7,918 nt of DNA from Phycisphaerales bacterium UBA7708 (GTDB taxonomy: Bacteria > Planctomycetota > Phycisphaerae > Sedimentisphaerales > Anaerohalosphaeraceae), in assembly GCA_002482415.1 (NCBI GenBank), contig DLFY01000240.1, positions 1 through 7,918 of the forward strand, written 5' to 3'. The position numbers and the translations under genes were made by a program. The notes beneath the pieces were generated by a model that did not search any database, was not told the origin of the DNA, and worked only from the letters and a program-made list of their open reading frames with translations. Positions within the stretch are counted from its first letter, which is position 1, and each line of letters begins with the position of its first letter. This document shows, piece after piece, positions 1-6,636 of this stretch.

Positions 1-16
1 AAAAGTGAGTGAACGC

Positions 17-379
17 TTACATATTATGATGATGCTCCATTTGCTTTCGTGCGGTTTCTTCCGTTTGAGCGTCAGCGATTTCTTCGGGCGTTAACTCTTT
101 CCTGACCAACAGAATTCGAAAGTCACGATAGTTGGCTTTAAGAATGCCGTGAATAATCACGAAACTTAACAGAAAAAATAAAAGAAACGACTCTGCTGCC
201 ACACCCAGTGTCATGATGTTTTTGAATGTGCCATCATCCATGCTTGATATCCATACGTCAAGTGGGGTATTCAAGGCTGCGATCGTGACAAATACAGCGA
301 TCTGCCGCCATGTAAAGTTCCACCATATCGCGATGGCTCTTTTCCAGGTGACTTCGACGGGATCAATCATGTGTGACAT
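17..379 (-). CDS. Small two-helix membrane protein of unknown function
   Basis: I do not recognise this 120-residue protein. It has a short N-terminal stretch rich in Trp and basic residues (about 11-25), a hydrophobic segment at about 25-44, a second strongly hydrophobic segment at about 56-79, and a charged C-terminal tail (80-120) with Glu/Ala-rich helix character that ends in three His, Asn and Met. This fits a protein with two membrane helices and a cytoplasmic tail. The ATG at 377-379 is preceded at a 7-nt gap by a strong Shine-Dalgarno, GGAAGGAG (387-394 on the complement), which favours it over the in-frame ATG three codons later. It lies 27 bp after the preceding membrane-protein gene and is probably the last gene of the argC operon. 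Local GC is about 46%. Nothing in the sequence indicates a biochemical function. Confidence 0.75.
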   Translation of the reverse strand: MSHMIDPVEVTWKRAIAIWWNFTWRQIAVFVTIAALNTPLDVWISSMDDGTFKNIMTLGVAAESFLLFFLLSFVIIHGILKANYRDFRILLVRKELTPEEIADAQTEETARKQMEHHHNM

Positions 380-406
380 TGCTGCTCTCCTTCCTATGTC
401 AAAATG

Positions 407-874
407 TTATATTTCCTCTTTTGCAGAACTATCTTCTTGTGTTTTATTTCGGGGGGATTCGAACTGAACCAGGGCAATGACAAAGCTCAAGACAAATCCT
501 ACGACACCGGCCTCAAACGCGGCCATTGAGTCCCGGGAAAATGCAAATACGGCGCTGCCGATAATCAGGGATGCGACGACTGAAATCAGCATCATTTTGA
601 ATGCGTTGGATGACGCCTGGCGGGATACCGCCGTTTGCCGGATTTTCCATGTTTCAATGACACGCTGTGCACCTGCTGCTTCATCCTGCGGCACGGTAAT
701 AAAAGCCACGGGACGGCTTTTGTGATTCCGGGTGTAAAACATGGGGTCAAAAGGATCGCCTGTTTCCAAATCGAGTGTTGCCTGCGGATGAAAACCTTCT
801 TTTTCCAACAGCGCCAACACAGACTGGCAGCTCTCAGGTTCGGTGGTAAAAATAAGTGTTCCGTAGGGCGGCAA
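407..874 (-). CDS. DUF2007-like protein with two C-terminal membrane helices
   Basis: A 155-residue protein of unknown function. Residues about 5-77 look like a small alpha/beta fold of the DUF2007 ('putative signal transducing protein') type: an opening strand TLIFTTEP, a helix ESCQSVLALLEKEGF, and a late strand VAFITVPQDEA followed by a helix. This assignment is by pattern only. Two hydrophobic segments follow (about 94-112 and 117-137), separated by a short charged turn (SRDS), then a charged tail rich in Glu, Lys and Ser. The start is TTG (872-874): an in-frame stop lies four codons upstream with no ATG or GTG between, and AAGGAG sits 8 nt before the TTG. The gene begins 12 bp after the hydrolase stop, so the two are almost certainly co-transcribed. 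It could be a membrane-tethered regulatory or binding protein, but no ligand or partner is evident. Confidence 0.8.
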   Translation of the reverse strand: MPPYGTLIFTTEPESCQSVLALLEKEGFHPQATLDLETGDPFDPMFYTRNHKSRPVAFITVPQDEAAGAQRVIETWKIRQTAVSRQASSNAFKMMLISVVASLIIGSAVFAFSRDSMAAFEAGVVGFVLSFVIALVQFESPRNKTQEDSSAKEEI

Positions 875-882
875 GGTTAAAG

Positions 883-888
883 CTCCTT
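883..888 (-). promoter_or_regulatory. Ribosome binding site that fixes the TTG start
   Basis: The complement reads AAGGAG, 8 nt before a TTG codon. It overlaps the TAA stop of the upstream hydrolase gene, implying that translation of the two genes is linked. No ATG or GTG exists in frame between the upstream stop codon and this TTG, so the ribosome binding site supports the non-ATG start. Confidence 0.7.
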
Positions 889-1738
889 AAATCTCCTGAT
901 GATGGGTTGAGCGGGGGTCGTCCAGTGGGCCGGGGCCGTTGGTGAGCCTGCCGCGGATGGCCTGCTCGCGGAACGGGGCGGACGGGTCATAGAATGTTTC
1001 GCTCGTATCTACCTGATTGAGGATAAAGCCTTCCTTGTGGTCTTCCATCTGGTCGATGATCCGGCCGTCGGGCTGGATGAAACAGGATGGATACGGGCTG
1101 AACCACGCCGAGGAATTGGTCATGCTGATCCAGAAATGGTTGCAGGCCGCGTGGGTCTGCATGGTCTGCCGCATAATCTGGCTGTGGACGCTCTGGCCGG
1201 TCTGGCGGGCGTTGTAAAATGATTGAAAGATGCACTGTACGCCCTGTTTGTAGAGGTCTCGGTACACCTCCGGAAACCGCAGGTCAAAGCAAATCAGCAG
1301 GGCACACCGCACACCGTTAAGCGTAAACAGCACCGACCGGTCGCCGGGTGTGTAATACTGTAAATCGCCCTCGGTGCCGAAGCGTTTGTCATAGCGGTCG
1401 GCGAGCCGGCCTTCCGGTGTAATCAGGTACAGGCAATTATGCGGCTTATTCGGCAGGGTCAGCGGGTGCGAGCTTCCCAGAACCACCCAGATGCCCAGCT
1501 TGGCCGCCAGGGCCATGATGTCGAGTGTTTTATCTTTCAGCAGGCCCCAGTCGTAGTCGTCAAAGGTGAAAAAATCCGTTCCCGCATAGCCGCTCAGGGC
1601 ACATTCGGAAAAATGCACGATATCGGCGTTGTTTTCCGCCGCCTCGGTCATCTGCCGGCGGATCCATTCGGCATTGGCCCGAACATCCCCGGCGACGGGG
1701 AATTGACAGCTTGCAATTGTGAGTATGCCGTTGCTCAT
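887..1738 (-). CDS. Carbon-nitrogen hydrolase (nitrilase superfamily)
   Basis: A 283-residue, full-length member of the nitrilase superfamily, which hydrolyses non-peptide C-N bonds (amides, carbamoyl groups, occasionally nitriles). The Glu-Lys-Cys triad is visible: Glu45 in HFSECALSGY, Lys118 in RYDKRFGTEGD, and the nucleophile Cys150 in ALLICFDLRFPE. An additional conserved-looking acidic residue, Glu123, lies near the lysine. There is no signal peptide, so it should be cytoplasmic. The substrate cannot be read from the sequence; the family includes omega-amidases, N-carbamoyl-amino-acid hydrolases and other aliphatic amidases. The start ATG lies 1 bp beyond the argC stop codon with no clear Shine-Dalgarno, which suggests translational coupling to argC. 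A role linked to arginine or nitrogen metabolism is possible from context only. Confidence 0.9.
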   Translation of the reverse strand: MSNGILTIASCQFPVAGDVRANAEWIRRQMTEAAENNADIVHFSECALSGYAGTDFFTFDDYDWGLLKDKTLDIMALAAKLGIWVVLGSSHPLTLPNKPHNCLYLITPEGRLADRYDKRFGTEGDLQYYTPGDRSVLFTLNGVRCALLICFDLRFPEVYRDLYKQGVQCIFQSFYNARQTGQSVHSQIMRQTMQTHAACNHFWISMTNSSAWFSPYPSCFIQPDGRIIDQMEDHKEGFILNQVDTSETFYDPSAPFREQAIRGRLTNGPGPLDDPRSTHHQEI

Positions 1739-1739
1739 C

Positions 1740-2744
1740 TTATTTTAGTCCCAGCGTTTCATCGAGTCCAAAGATGATATTCATATTCTGGATGGCCTGG
1801 CCGGAGGCGCCTTTGATGAGGTTGTCGATGACCGAAAAGACCACGACCTTGCCCTTGGCGAAGGTGGGGAAGATGTGGACGTAATTGGTCCTGGCGACGT
1901 TTTTGACCGCCGGCGGGGCCGACAGAATCTGCACAAACTGTTCGCCCTTGTAGAAATCCTGATAGGTTTTCTTGAGTGTGTCCGGCGAAATGGGCGCAAT
2001 CGGGTCGCAATAGGCGCTGGTAAAGATGCCGCGGTCAAATGGGCCGACGTGCGGCTGGAACAGCAGTTCGACGGGTTTGCCCGCCACATCCGAGGCGACC
2101 TGTTCCATTTCCGGCATGTGCCGATGGACGCCGACGCTGTAGGCGTACATGTTCTCGTTCATATAGGGGAAATGAAAGCCCGGGGTGGGTTTTTTGCCGC
2201 CGCCGGAGACGCCGGAAACAGAACTAAGGACAATGCCGGTCGGCTTAATCAGATTATTTTTCAGCAGGGGGGCCAGTGCCAGGCTCGCCCCGGTTGGGTA
2301 GCATCCGGGGTTGGCGACCAGCCGGGCGCCCTTGATCTGGTCACGGAACAGTTCCGGCAGGCCATAGACCGCATGAGCGAGATTTTCTTTGTCCGTATGC
2401 GGCTCATAATATTTTTCATACGTGGCCAGGTCCCGGATGCGATAGTCGGCGCTGAAATCCACCACTTTGACGCCGGCGGCGAGCATCTTGGGAACCATGC
2501 TCATCGAGACCTTGTGCGGCAGGCAGCACAGGGCAACATCGGCCAGCTTGCCCAGTTTATCCAAATCCAGCGGCTCAATCGCCAGCTCGCACCGTCCGGC
2601 CAACTGAGGATAAATATCTGCCGCCCGCCCGAACTCCTGCTGAGCGGTCAGATAGGTCAGTTTTGCTTCCGGGTGCCGCAGGAGTATTTCTATGGATTCC
2701 ACGCCGGTATAACCACCGGCTCCAATAATTGCCACGCGAATCAT
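1740..2744 (-). CDS. argC: N-acetyl-gamma-glutamyl-phosphate reductase
   Basis: ArgC catalyses the NADPH-dependent reduction of N-acetyl-glutamyl-5-phosphate to N-acetylglutamate semialdehyde, the third step of arginine biosynthesis in the cytoplasm. The 334-residue length is normal for the long-form enzyme. The N-terminal Rossmann motif GAGGYTGVE (8-16) binds the nucleotide. The catalytic cysteine is Cys148 in ANPGCYPTGA, and the expected active-site histidine lies in HRHMPE (207-212, probably His209). The C-terminal nicotinamide-domain signature KGASGQA is at 311-317. The ATG is preceded by AAAGGAC at good spacing. No other arg gene is present in the window, so argC is separated from argJ/argB here. 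It leads an operon with a carbon-nitrogen hydrolase and two small membrane proteins, and probably has its own promoter about 30 bp upstream. Confidence 0.97.
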   Translation of the reverse strand: MIRVAIIGAGGYTGVESIEILLRHPEAKLTYLTAQQEFGRAADIYPQLAGRCELAIEPLDLDKLGKLADVALCCLPHKVSMSMVPKMLAAGVKVVDFSADYRIRDLATYEKYYEPHTDKENLAHAVYGLPELFRDQIKGARLVANPGCYPTGASLALAPLLKNNLIKPTGIVLSSVSGVSGGGKKPTPGFHFPYMNENMYAYSVGVHRHMPEMEQVASDVAGKPVELLFQPHVGPFDRGIFTSAYCDPIAPISPDTLKKTYQDFYKGEQFVQILSAPPAVKNVARTNYVHIFPTFAKGKVVVFSVIDNLIKGASGQAIQNMNIIFGLDETLGLK

Positions 2745-2767
2745 AAACGTCCTTTCGATAGAGTATG

Positions 2768-2789
2768 CCGGATGAAATTAAAAATCCGG
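2768..2789. promoter_or_regulatory. Inverted repeat over the argC -10 box, possible operator
   Basis: CCGGAT (2768-2773) and ATCCGG (2784-2789) form a perfect 6-bp inverted repeat with a 10-bp AT-rich centre. The centre contains the predicted -10 box of the argC promoter, a position from which a dimeric repressor would block transcription. It does not match the TGAAT-type ARG box of ArgR well, so the regulator is unknown. It could also be a chance palindrome or form a small hairpin in DNA. Confidence 0.35.
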
Positions 2790-2805
2790 AAGGCCAAAAA
2801 AGCAA
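2777..2805 (-). promoter_or_regulatory. Candidate sigma-70 promoter for the argC operon
   Basis: On the minus strand, TTGCTT (2800-2805) and TTTAAT (2777-2782; 5 of 6 matches to TATAAT) are separated by exactly 17 bp. The start point would be near 2770, giving a leader of about 25 nt before the argC ATG. It sits downstream of the rpsI terminator, where a separate promoter would be needed. The -35 match is only moderate. Confidence 0.45.
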
Positions 2806-2847
2806 ACCATTTTTCAAAAACTGGTCCCGGTCCACACCTGCCGGGCC

Positions 2848-2879
2848 AATAAAAAAGGCCGCCCGAAACGGACGGCCTT
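2848..2879 (-). terminator. Intrinsic terminator of the rplM-rpsI operon
   Basis: On the minus strand, AAGGCCGTCCG pairs with CGGGCGGCCTT through an 11-bp stem (one G-U pair) closed by a TTT loop, followed directly by a T-rich run (TTTTATT). It begins 26 bp past the rpsI stop codon. This is a strong Rho-independent terminator and separates the ribosomal operon from argC. Confidence 0.9.
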
Positions 2880-2905
2880 GTAGGGAACACAGGATAAAAA
2901 CGCGT

Positions 2906-3385
2906 TTAACGTTTCGAGAACTGGAAGCGTCTGCGAGCACCGGCTCTGCCGTATTTCTTTCTTTCAACTGCACGGCTGTCACGGGTCAGGAAGCCGCCGT
3001 CGCGGAGTTCCTTGAGGAATGCCGGATTGTAGTTCTTCAATGCTCTGGCAATGCCCTGCATGACCGCGCCGGCCTGGCCGGTGATGCCGCCGCCATCCAC
3101 ATTGACGTAGATGTCAAAATCCGTCAGGCCGTTGATGGATTTCAGCGGAGCCTTGACCGAATTGCGGTCTTTTTCCAGCTTGAAGTATTCTTCAACCTTG
3201 CGGCTGTTGATATTCAGCTCGCCTTTGCCGGGTTTGATGCGGACGCGGGCAACGCTGGTTTTACGCCGGCCAACACCCCACCAGAATCCGCTCTTGGGAG
3301 CGGCGGGGACTGCCGGAGAAGATGCGGTTTTGCCGACCAGAATATTCGGGTCAATCAACGGGCTGATGTTTTGATTTTCCGTCAT
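2906..3385 (-). CDS. rpsI: 30S ribosomal protein S9 (uS9)
   Basis: S9 is a small-subunit protein whose basic C-terminal tail reaches the P site and contacts tRNA. The family signatures are clear: GRRKTSVARV at 39-48, GGGITGQAGA at 98-107, and the basic C-terminus with LTRDSR, ERKKYG and GARRRFQFSKR, ending in the usual Lys-Arg. At 159 residues it is about 30 longer than E. coli S9 because of an N-terminal extension (about 1-35) rich in Pro, Ala and Ser. Residues 32-36 (SGFWW) then lead into the core. The ATG has an AGAGG only 2 nt upstream and a GAAGG 12 nt upstream, neither ideally spaced, so the exact start is slightly uncertain. It follows rplM by 26 bp, the conserved L13-S9 arrangement. 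Confidence 0.96.
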   Translation of the reverse strand: MTENQNISPLIDPNILVGKTASSPAVPAAPKSGFWWGVGRRKTSVARVRIKPGKGELNINSRKVEEYFKLEKDRNSVKAPLKSINGLTDFDIYVNVDGGGITGQAGAVMQGIARALKNYNPAFLKELRDGGFLTRDSRAVERKKYGRAGARRRFQFSKR

Positions 3386-3411
3386 AACCTCTTTATACCT
3401 TCAATAAAAGA

Positions 3412-3843
3412 TTACATTTCCAATTTCTGCGGTTGCTGAGCAGCATGCGGATGCTCGCTGCCTTTATAGACTTTAAGTTTCTTGAGCATCTGGTGGGTCA
3501 GACCATTGTTTCTGGGCATCATGCGTTTGACGGCCAGTTGGATGATCCGTTCCGGGTGCTCTTCGAGCCAGTCCTGAAATTTGATGGTTTTCTGGCCGTT
3601 GGGGTAACGTGAATAGGTCTGATAGACCTTGGTCTGGGCCTTGTTGCCGGTGACGCGGACCTTTTCAGCGTTGATGACGATCACGAAATCGCCGGTATCG
3701 ACGGACGGGGTGTAGATGGGTTTGGTCTTGCCCATCAGGATCATCGCGATCCGGGCAGCCATCCGGCCCAATACCTTGTCACTGGCATCAACCAGATGCC
3801 ACTTGCGTTCCACCGTCTCTTTTGTCGGCATATAACATTTCAT
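3412..3843 (-). CDS. rplM: 50S ribosomal protein L13 (uL13)
   Basis: L13 is an early-assembling large-subunit protein. The 143-residue length is typical. The family pattern is present throughout: [20 protein letters not shown] (13-32), GKTKPIYTP followed by [18 protein letters not shown], then [22 protein letters not shown] and AVKRMMPRN followed by [20 protein letters not shown]. The start ATG gives MKCY, matching the MKTY-type N-terminus common in the family. GGGAG lies 10 nt upstream, somewhat far but usable. A near-perfect sigma-70 promoter lies about 40 bp upstream. It is the first gene of the rplM-rpsI operon. In many bacteria L13 itself represses this operon by binding its mRNA; the short leader here shows no obvious structure. 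Confidence 0.97.
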   Translation of the reverse strand: MKCYMPTKETVERKWHLVDASDKVLGRMAARIAMILMGKTKPIYTPSVDTGDFVIVINAEKVRVTGNKAQTKVYQTYSRYPNGQKTIKFQDWLEEHPERIIQLAVKRMMPRNNGLTHQMLKKLKVYKGSEHPHAAQQPQKLEM

Positions 3844-3882
3844 AGAGATAGTACTCCCAAAGATTCTTTTAGAAAGCGGCTT

Positions 3883-3910
3883 ATTATAACGGACAAACCC
3901 GCTCTGTCAA
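3883..3910 (-). promoter_or_regulatory. Consensus sigma-70 promoter for rplM-rpsI
   Basis: On the minus strand, TTGACA (3905-3910) and TATAAT (3883-3888) are both perfect consensus hexamers with a 16-bp spacer. The expected start point is near 3876, giving a leader of about 30 nt before the rplM ATG. The upstream DNA (about 3921-3960 on the plus strand) is rich in A and T runs and could act as an UP element. It suits a strongly expressed ribosomal operon. Confidence 0.88.
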
Positions 3911-3998
3911 CCGTTTACCCGATAAAAATTAAAAAATGACCCCATTTATAAAAAAGACATAATAGACCATAAATGTTATCTGTTGCACAGGGCATGGA

Positions 3999-5234
3999 TT
4001 AGTCTTTTTTGACTATATTAACCCACATCATAATAATACAAGACAGACCGAAAATACCTGAAAATAGATTAGATTGCGCTTGATATCCAAGCCCCGTAAG
4101 AATAATCCCTGCAAGTCCAAGAAGAGCAATAAGGCCGGAAATCCCTATCAGGATATGTCTATCTTTAAAGTCTTCATTGGAAAACAGCTTTGTTACGGGA
4201 ATAATCATCAGCAGGGAATACATGATTATCCTGGGAAAAACCGGTACGTTGGCAAACAAAAAGGATGCGATCAGGCTAATCAATGCGGTGGTCAATAAGA
4301 GAACCACCAGACGGCTGCCGATGGTTTCGTGTGGTTTAAGTGAATGCCTGCCAAGGGGATGCAGTTGAATCATAAAATTAAACACAGAGGATGTTACCCA
4401 GGACAGGATGACAAAAATCAAGTATAAATAGAGCAGCGGTTTCACATACGGGGCCAGGTCTGGATTCTGTCTTTCCACGGAAGACAAGACGCGGAATACA
4501 ATAAAGACGCCGAAGATTAAAGCCATCCGTGTTTTGGAAGTCAATCGGGACATCCACAGAAAATAGCCGAGAATTATCCGGTAAATCCAATACCGGGCTT
4601 TCAGGGATTCCACTAATCCCGCCCTCGCCCAATCCATATCCGGCTCAAGGCGTAATGCTTCGCTGAAATGCTCGAGGGCCTTATCGCTTTTCCCGGCGTG
4701 CAGCAGCGTCCAGCCGAGATTGGCATGGCTGACGGCATTTTCCGGTTTTTCCTGCAGGGCCTGCTGGATGGTATCATGAGCCTGGTCGGCGCGTCCGAGC
4801 TTGACCAGGGCCATGGCGCGGAAATTCAGGCAGGTCTGGTTGGTCGGATCGATGGTCATGCCCTTTTCGCTCCAGTCCAGCGTTTCCTTCCAGTTTTCTT
4901 CGGCATGAGCGACGGCGGCATTGAGCCAGTAGTAATCCGCGTCGTCGGGGTCCAGGGTGACGGCTTCCCGGGCTGCGATTTTGGCCTCTTTGATTTTTTT
5001 GAGGCTCAGCAGGATCTGGCACAGCACGTAGTGGACATATGGGTCACCGCTTTCGATGCTCAGGGCGGTTCTGATTTCGCTTTCGGCTTCTTTATGGCGG
5101 TCCAGTCTGTCGAGGCATTCGGCCAGGACGGCGTGCAGGTGATAGTCCTCCGGCTCCTGGATTAACAGACGTTTCAGTTCTTTTTCGGCGAGGTCAAAAC
5201 GACCCTGCTGCATTAAAATAATGGCGTTGTTCAT
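3999..5234 (-). CDS. TPR protein with C-terminal multi-pass membrane domain
   Basis: A 411-residue protein in two halves. Residues 1-205 are a run of about five to six tetratricopeptide repeats with the usual Gly/Ala/Pro spacing, for example GRFDLAEKELKRLL, HKEAESEIRTALSI, IKEAKIAAREAVTLDPDDA and KALEHFSEALRLEPD. Residues about 214-408 are hydrophobic, with around six membrane segments (about 214-229, 236-251, 264-283, 308-328, 332-350, 360-382 and 391-407 are candidates). TPR units normally bind protein partners, so this looks like a membrane-embedded docking protein; no catalytic motif is visible. The ATG lies 7 bp beyond the stop of the TPR-AAA+ gene with no Shine-Dalgarno, suggesting coupled translation. 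GC drops from about 57% in the TPR half to about 43% in the membrane half, changing at about 4620, the domain boundary. I do not know a named family for the full architecture. Confidence 0.87.
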   Translation of the reverse strand: MNNAIILMQQGRFDLAEKELKRLLIQEPEDYHLHAVLAECLDRLDRHKEAESEIRTALSIESGDPYVHYVLCQILLSLKKIKEAKIAAREAVTLDPDDADYYWLNAAVAHAEENWKETLDWSEKGMTIDPTNQTCLNFRAMALVKLGRADQAHDTIQQALQEKPENAVSHANLGWTLLHAGKSDKALEHFSEALRLEPDMDWARAGLVESLKARYWIYRIILGYFLWMSRLTSKTRMALIFGVFIVFRVLSSVERQNPDLAPYVKPLLYLYLIFVILSWVTSSVFNFMIQLHPLGRHSLKPHETIGSRLVVLLLTTALISLIASFLFANVPVFPRIIMYSLLMIIPVTKLFSNEDFKDRHILIGISGLIALLGLAGIILTGLGYQAQSNLFSGIFGLSCIIMMWVNIVKKD

Positions 5235-5241
5235 GGGTGGT

Positions 5242-6603
5242 TTATCTCAAATCCAGGTAATCTACGATATCATCATATACCCCGCTCTGATTCGAATAGA
5301 GGGCGTAGTTTTTGGCGGTGGCAAACCATTGCTTGCAGGTGGGTTTAATGCTCTTAACTTCGGCAAGGAGGTCTTTGGTGGACAGCGGTTCGGGGATTCC
5401 GGTTTTCAGGGCCTGATTGAGCTTGGCTTCGATGGCCTGATCCACCAGCGCCTTGAGGTCGGCCCCTGAAAACGAGTCCGTTTTCCTGGCGATATCGCTG
5501 TAATTGATTTCGGTCTGCGGTTTGTCCCGCAACAGGATACGAAGAATGGCAATGCGCGCCTCGTTATCCGGCGGGGGGACGAAAATCATCCGGTCAAAGC
5601 GGCCGGGCCTGCGAAACGCCGGATCGATATGCCACGGGGCATTGGTGGCGGCCAGAATCAGCAGTCCATCATTTTTACTGTCGATGCCGTCCAGTTCGGA
5701 CAGAAACTGGTTAATCAGATGTCTGCCGGCACTGCGCCGCATATCCGTCCGGCTCGCTCCGAGGGCATCGACCTCATCAAAGAACAGTACGCTGGGCTGT
5801 TTTTCCCGGGCGAATTCAAACAGGGCGTGCAATTTCTGTTCGCTGCTTCCAATATACATATCGAGGATGTCGTGCAGGCCGACCGGGATGAATACCGCAT
5901 CCGCCTGACCTGCTGTGGCCCTGGCGATATGGGTTTTGCCGCATCCGGGAGGTCCATACAGCAGGATTCCGCCGCCGACTTTTTTGCCATAGGCGGAGTA
6001 CAGCGAGGGGTTTTTCAGCGGCTCGATGATTTTCAGGCGTATCTGGTCTTTGACCTTGTCCATGCCGCCGACATCGGCAAAGGTTGTATCCGGTTTTTCC
6101 ATTGCGGTAAACATGAAGTCTTCTTCTGCATCCGCCGGCATCCGGATCCGTCCTTCGTTGTCCACGTCCGGATCATTCCATAATTCCGAGGATTTGGGAG
6201 GAAGATTCAGGGCTTCTTCGAGGGTCTGATTTTTCAGGGCGGGCTTGAGGGCTATCGCCTGTCGGTAGGCTTTTTCGGCGCTGTCCAACTGACCGGTTGA
6301 CAGCAGGGCCTTGGCATACAGCAGATAGGCCTCTGCGGCACAGTTGGGCCTTTTCATCAAATCTTCCAGAATCACCAGCGATACCGATGTCTTTCCCGTC
6401 CGCTGGTAGGATTCAGCCAGCCCGATCTGCAGCAGCTCGTTATCGGGTGTCAGTTCCAATCCTTTTTTGTACACGTCGAGGGCCTCTTCGGAGCGTCCGC
6501 GGGACAGCAGCATCTTGCCGTACTGATTGCGCAGAATGGGATTGGCGGGGGTGACTTCGATCGCTTGTTTTAATGATTCCAGGATTTCTTCCTGTTCGCT
6601 CAT
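5242..6603 (-). CDS. TPR-AAA+ ATPase (Cdc48/VCP-like)
   Basis: A 453-residue protein with N-terminal TPR repeats (about 20-123) and one classic AAA domain (about 172-400). Visible motifs: an FADVGGMDKVKDQIR entry region (175-189), Walker A GPPGCGKT (217-224), an aromatic pore loop YIG (250-252), Walker B VLFFDE (272-277, Asp276/Glu277), sensor-1 Asn321 in LAATN, arginine fingers Arg332 and Arg335 in FRRPGRFDR, and the sensor-2 region FSGADLKAL (378-386). All key residues are intact, so it should form an active ring ATPase that remodels or unfolds proteins. No protease domain is present, unlike FtsH. The C-terminal tail (about 420-451) is rich in aromatics and ends GVYDDIVDYL. The ATG is preceded by AGGA at 9 nt. 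The next gene starts 7 bp later and also carries TPRs, so the pair probably acts together. Confidence 0.93.
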   Translation of the reverse strand: MSEQEEILESLKQAIEVTPANPILRNQYGKMLLSRGRSEEALDVYKKGLELTPDNELLQIGLAESYQRTGKTSVSLVILEDLMKRPNCAAEAYLLYAKALLSTGQLDSAEKAYRQAIALKPALKNQTLEEALNLPPKSSELWNDPDVDNEGRIRMPADAEEDFMFTAMEKPDTTFADVGGMDKVKDQIRLKIIEPLKNPSLYSAYGKKVGGGILLYGPPGCGKTHIARATAGQADAVFIPVGLHDILDMYIGSSEQKLHALFEFAREKQPSVLFFDEVDALGASRTDMRRSAGRHLINQFLSELDGIDSKNDGLLILAATNAPWHIDPAFRRPGRFDRMIFVPPPDNEARIAILRILLRDKPQTEINYSDIARKTDSFSGADLKALVDQAIEAKLNQALKTGIPEPLSTKDLLAEVKSIKPTCKQWFATAKNYALYSNQSGVYDDIVDYLDLR

Positions 6604-6636
6604 AGTGACGGATCCTGCCTGAAATTTCCTGTTTCG

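Noticed and set aside
17..31. Terminal His-His-His-Asn-Met of the first protein as a metal-binding site
   Set aside because: Three histidines at a flexible tail can bind metal in vitro, but nothing else in the protein or its context supports a metal function.
2826..2845. CCCGG/CCGGG inverted repeat just downstream of the rpsI terminator
   Set aside because: A 5-bp GC-rich repeat with a 10-bp spacer in GC-rich DNA is expected by chance and has no clear placement relative to a promoter.
1875..2852. A 325-codon open frame on the plus strand opposite argC
   Set aside because: It lies wholly antisense to a clear argC with intact motifs, crosses the argC promoter region, and its translation is His/Arg/Gly/Gln-rich with no recognisable domain. 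It is a shadow of the GC-rich coding strand.
2765..3439. A 224-codon plus-strand frame across the rpsI terminator and rpsI
   Set aside because: It runs antisense through a ribosomal protein gene and its terminator, and has no family features.
3943..3975. CATTTAT/ATAAATG inverted repeat downstream of the TPR-membrane gene, considered as a terminator
   Set aside because: The 7-bp stem is almost all A-T with a 19-nt loop and no T-run after it, so it should not terminate. No convincing terminator was found in this gap, and some read-through into rplM is possible.
5629..6183. A 184-codon plus-strand frame opposite the AAA+ gene
   Set aside because: It mirrors the conserved Walker A/B region of the real gene on the other strand and shows no domain of its own.
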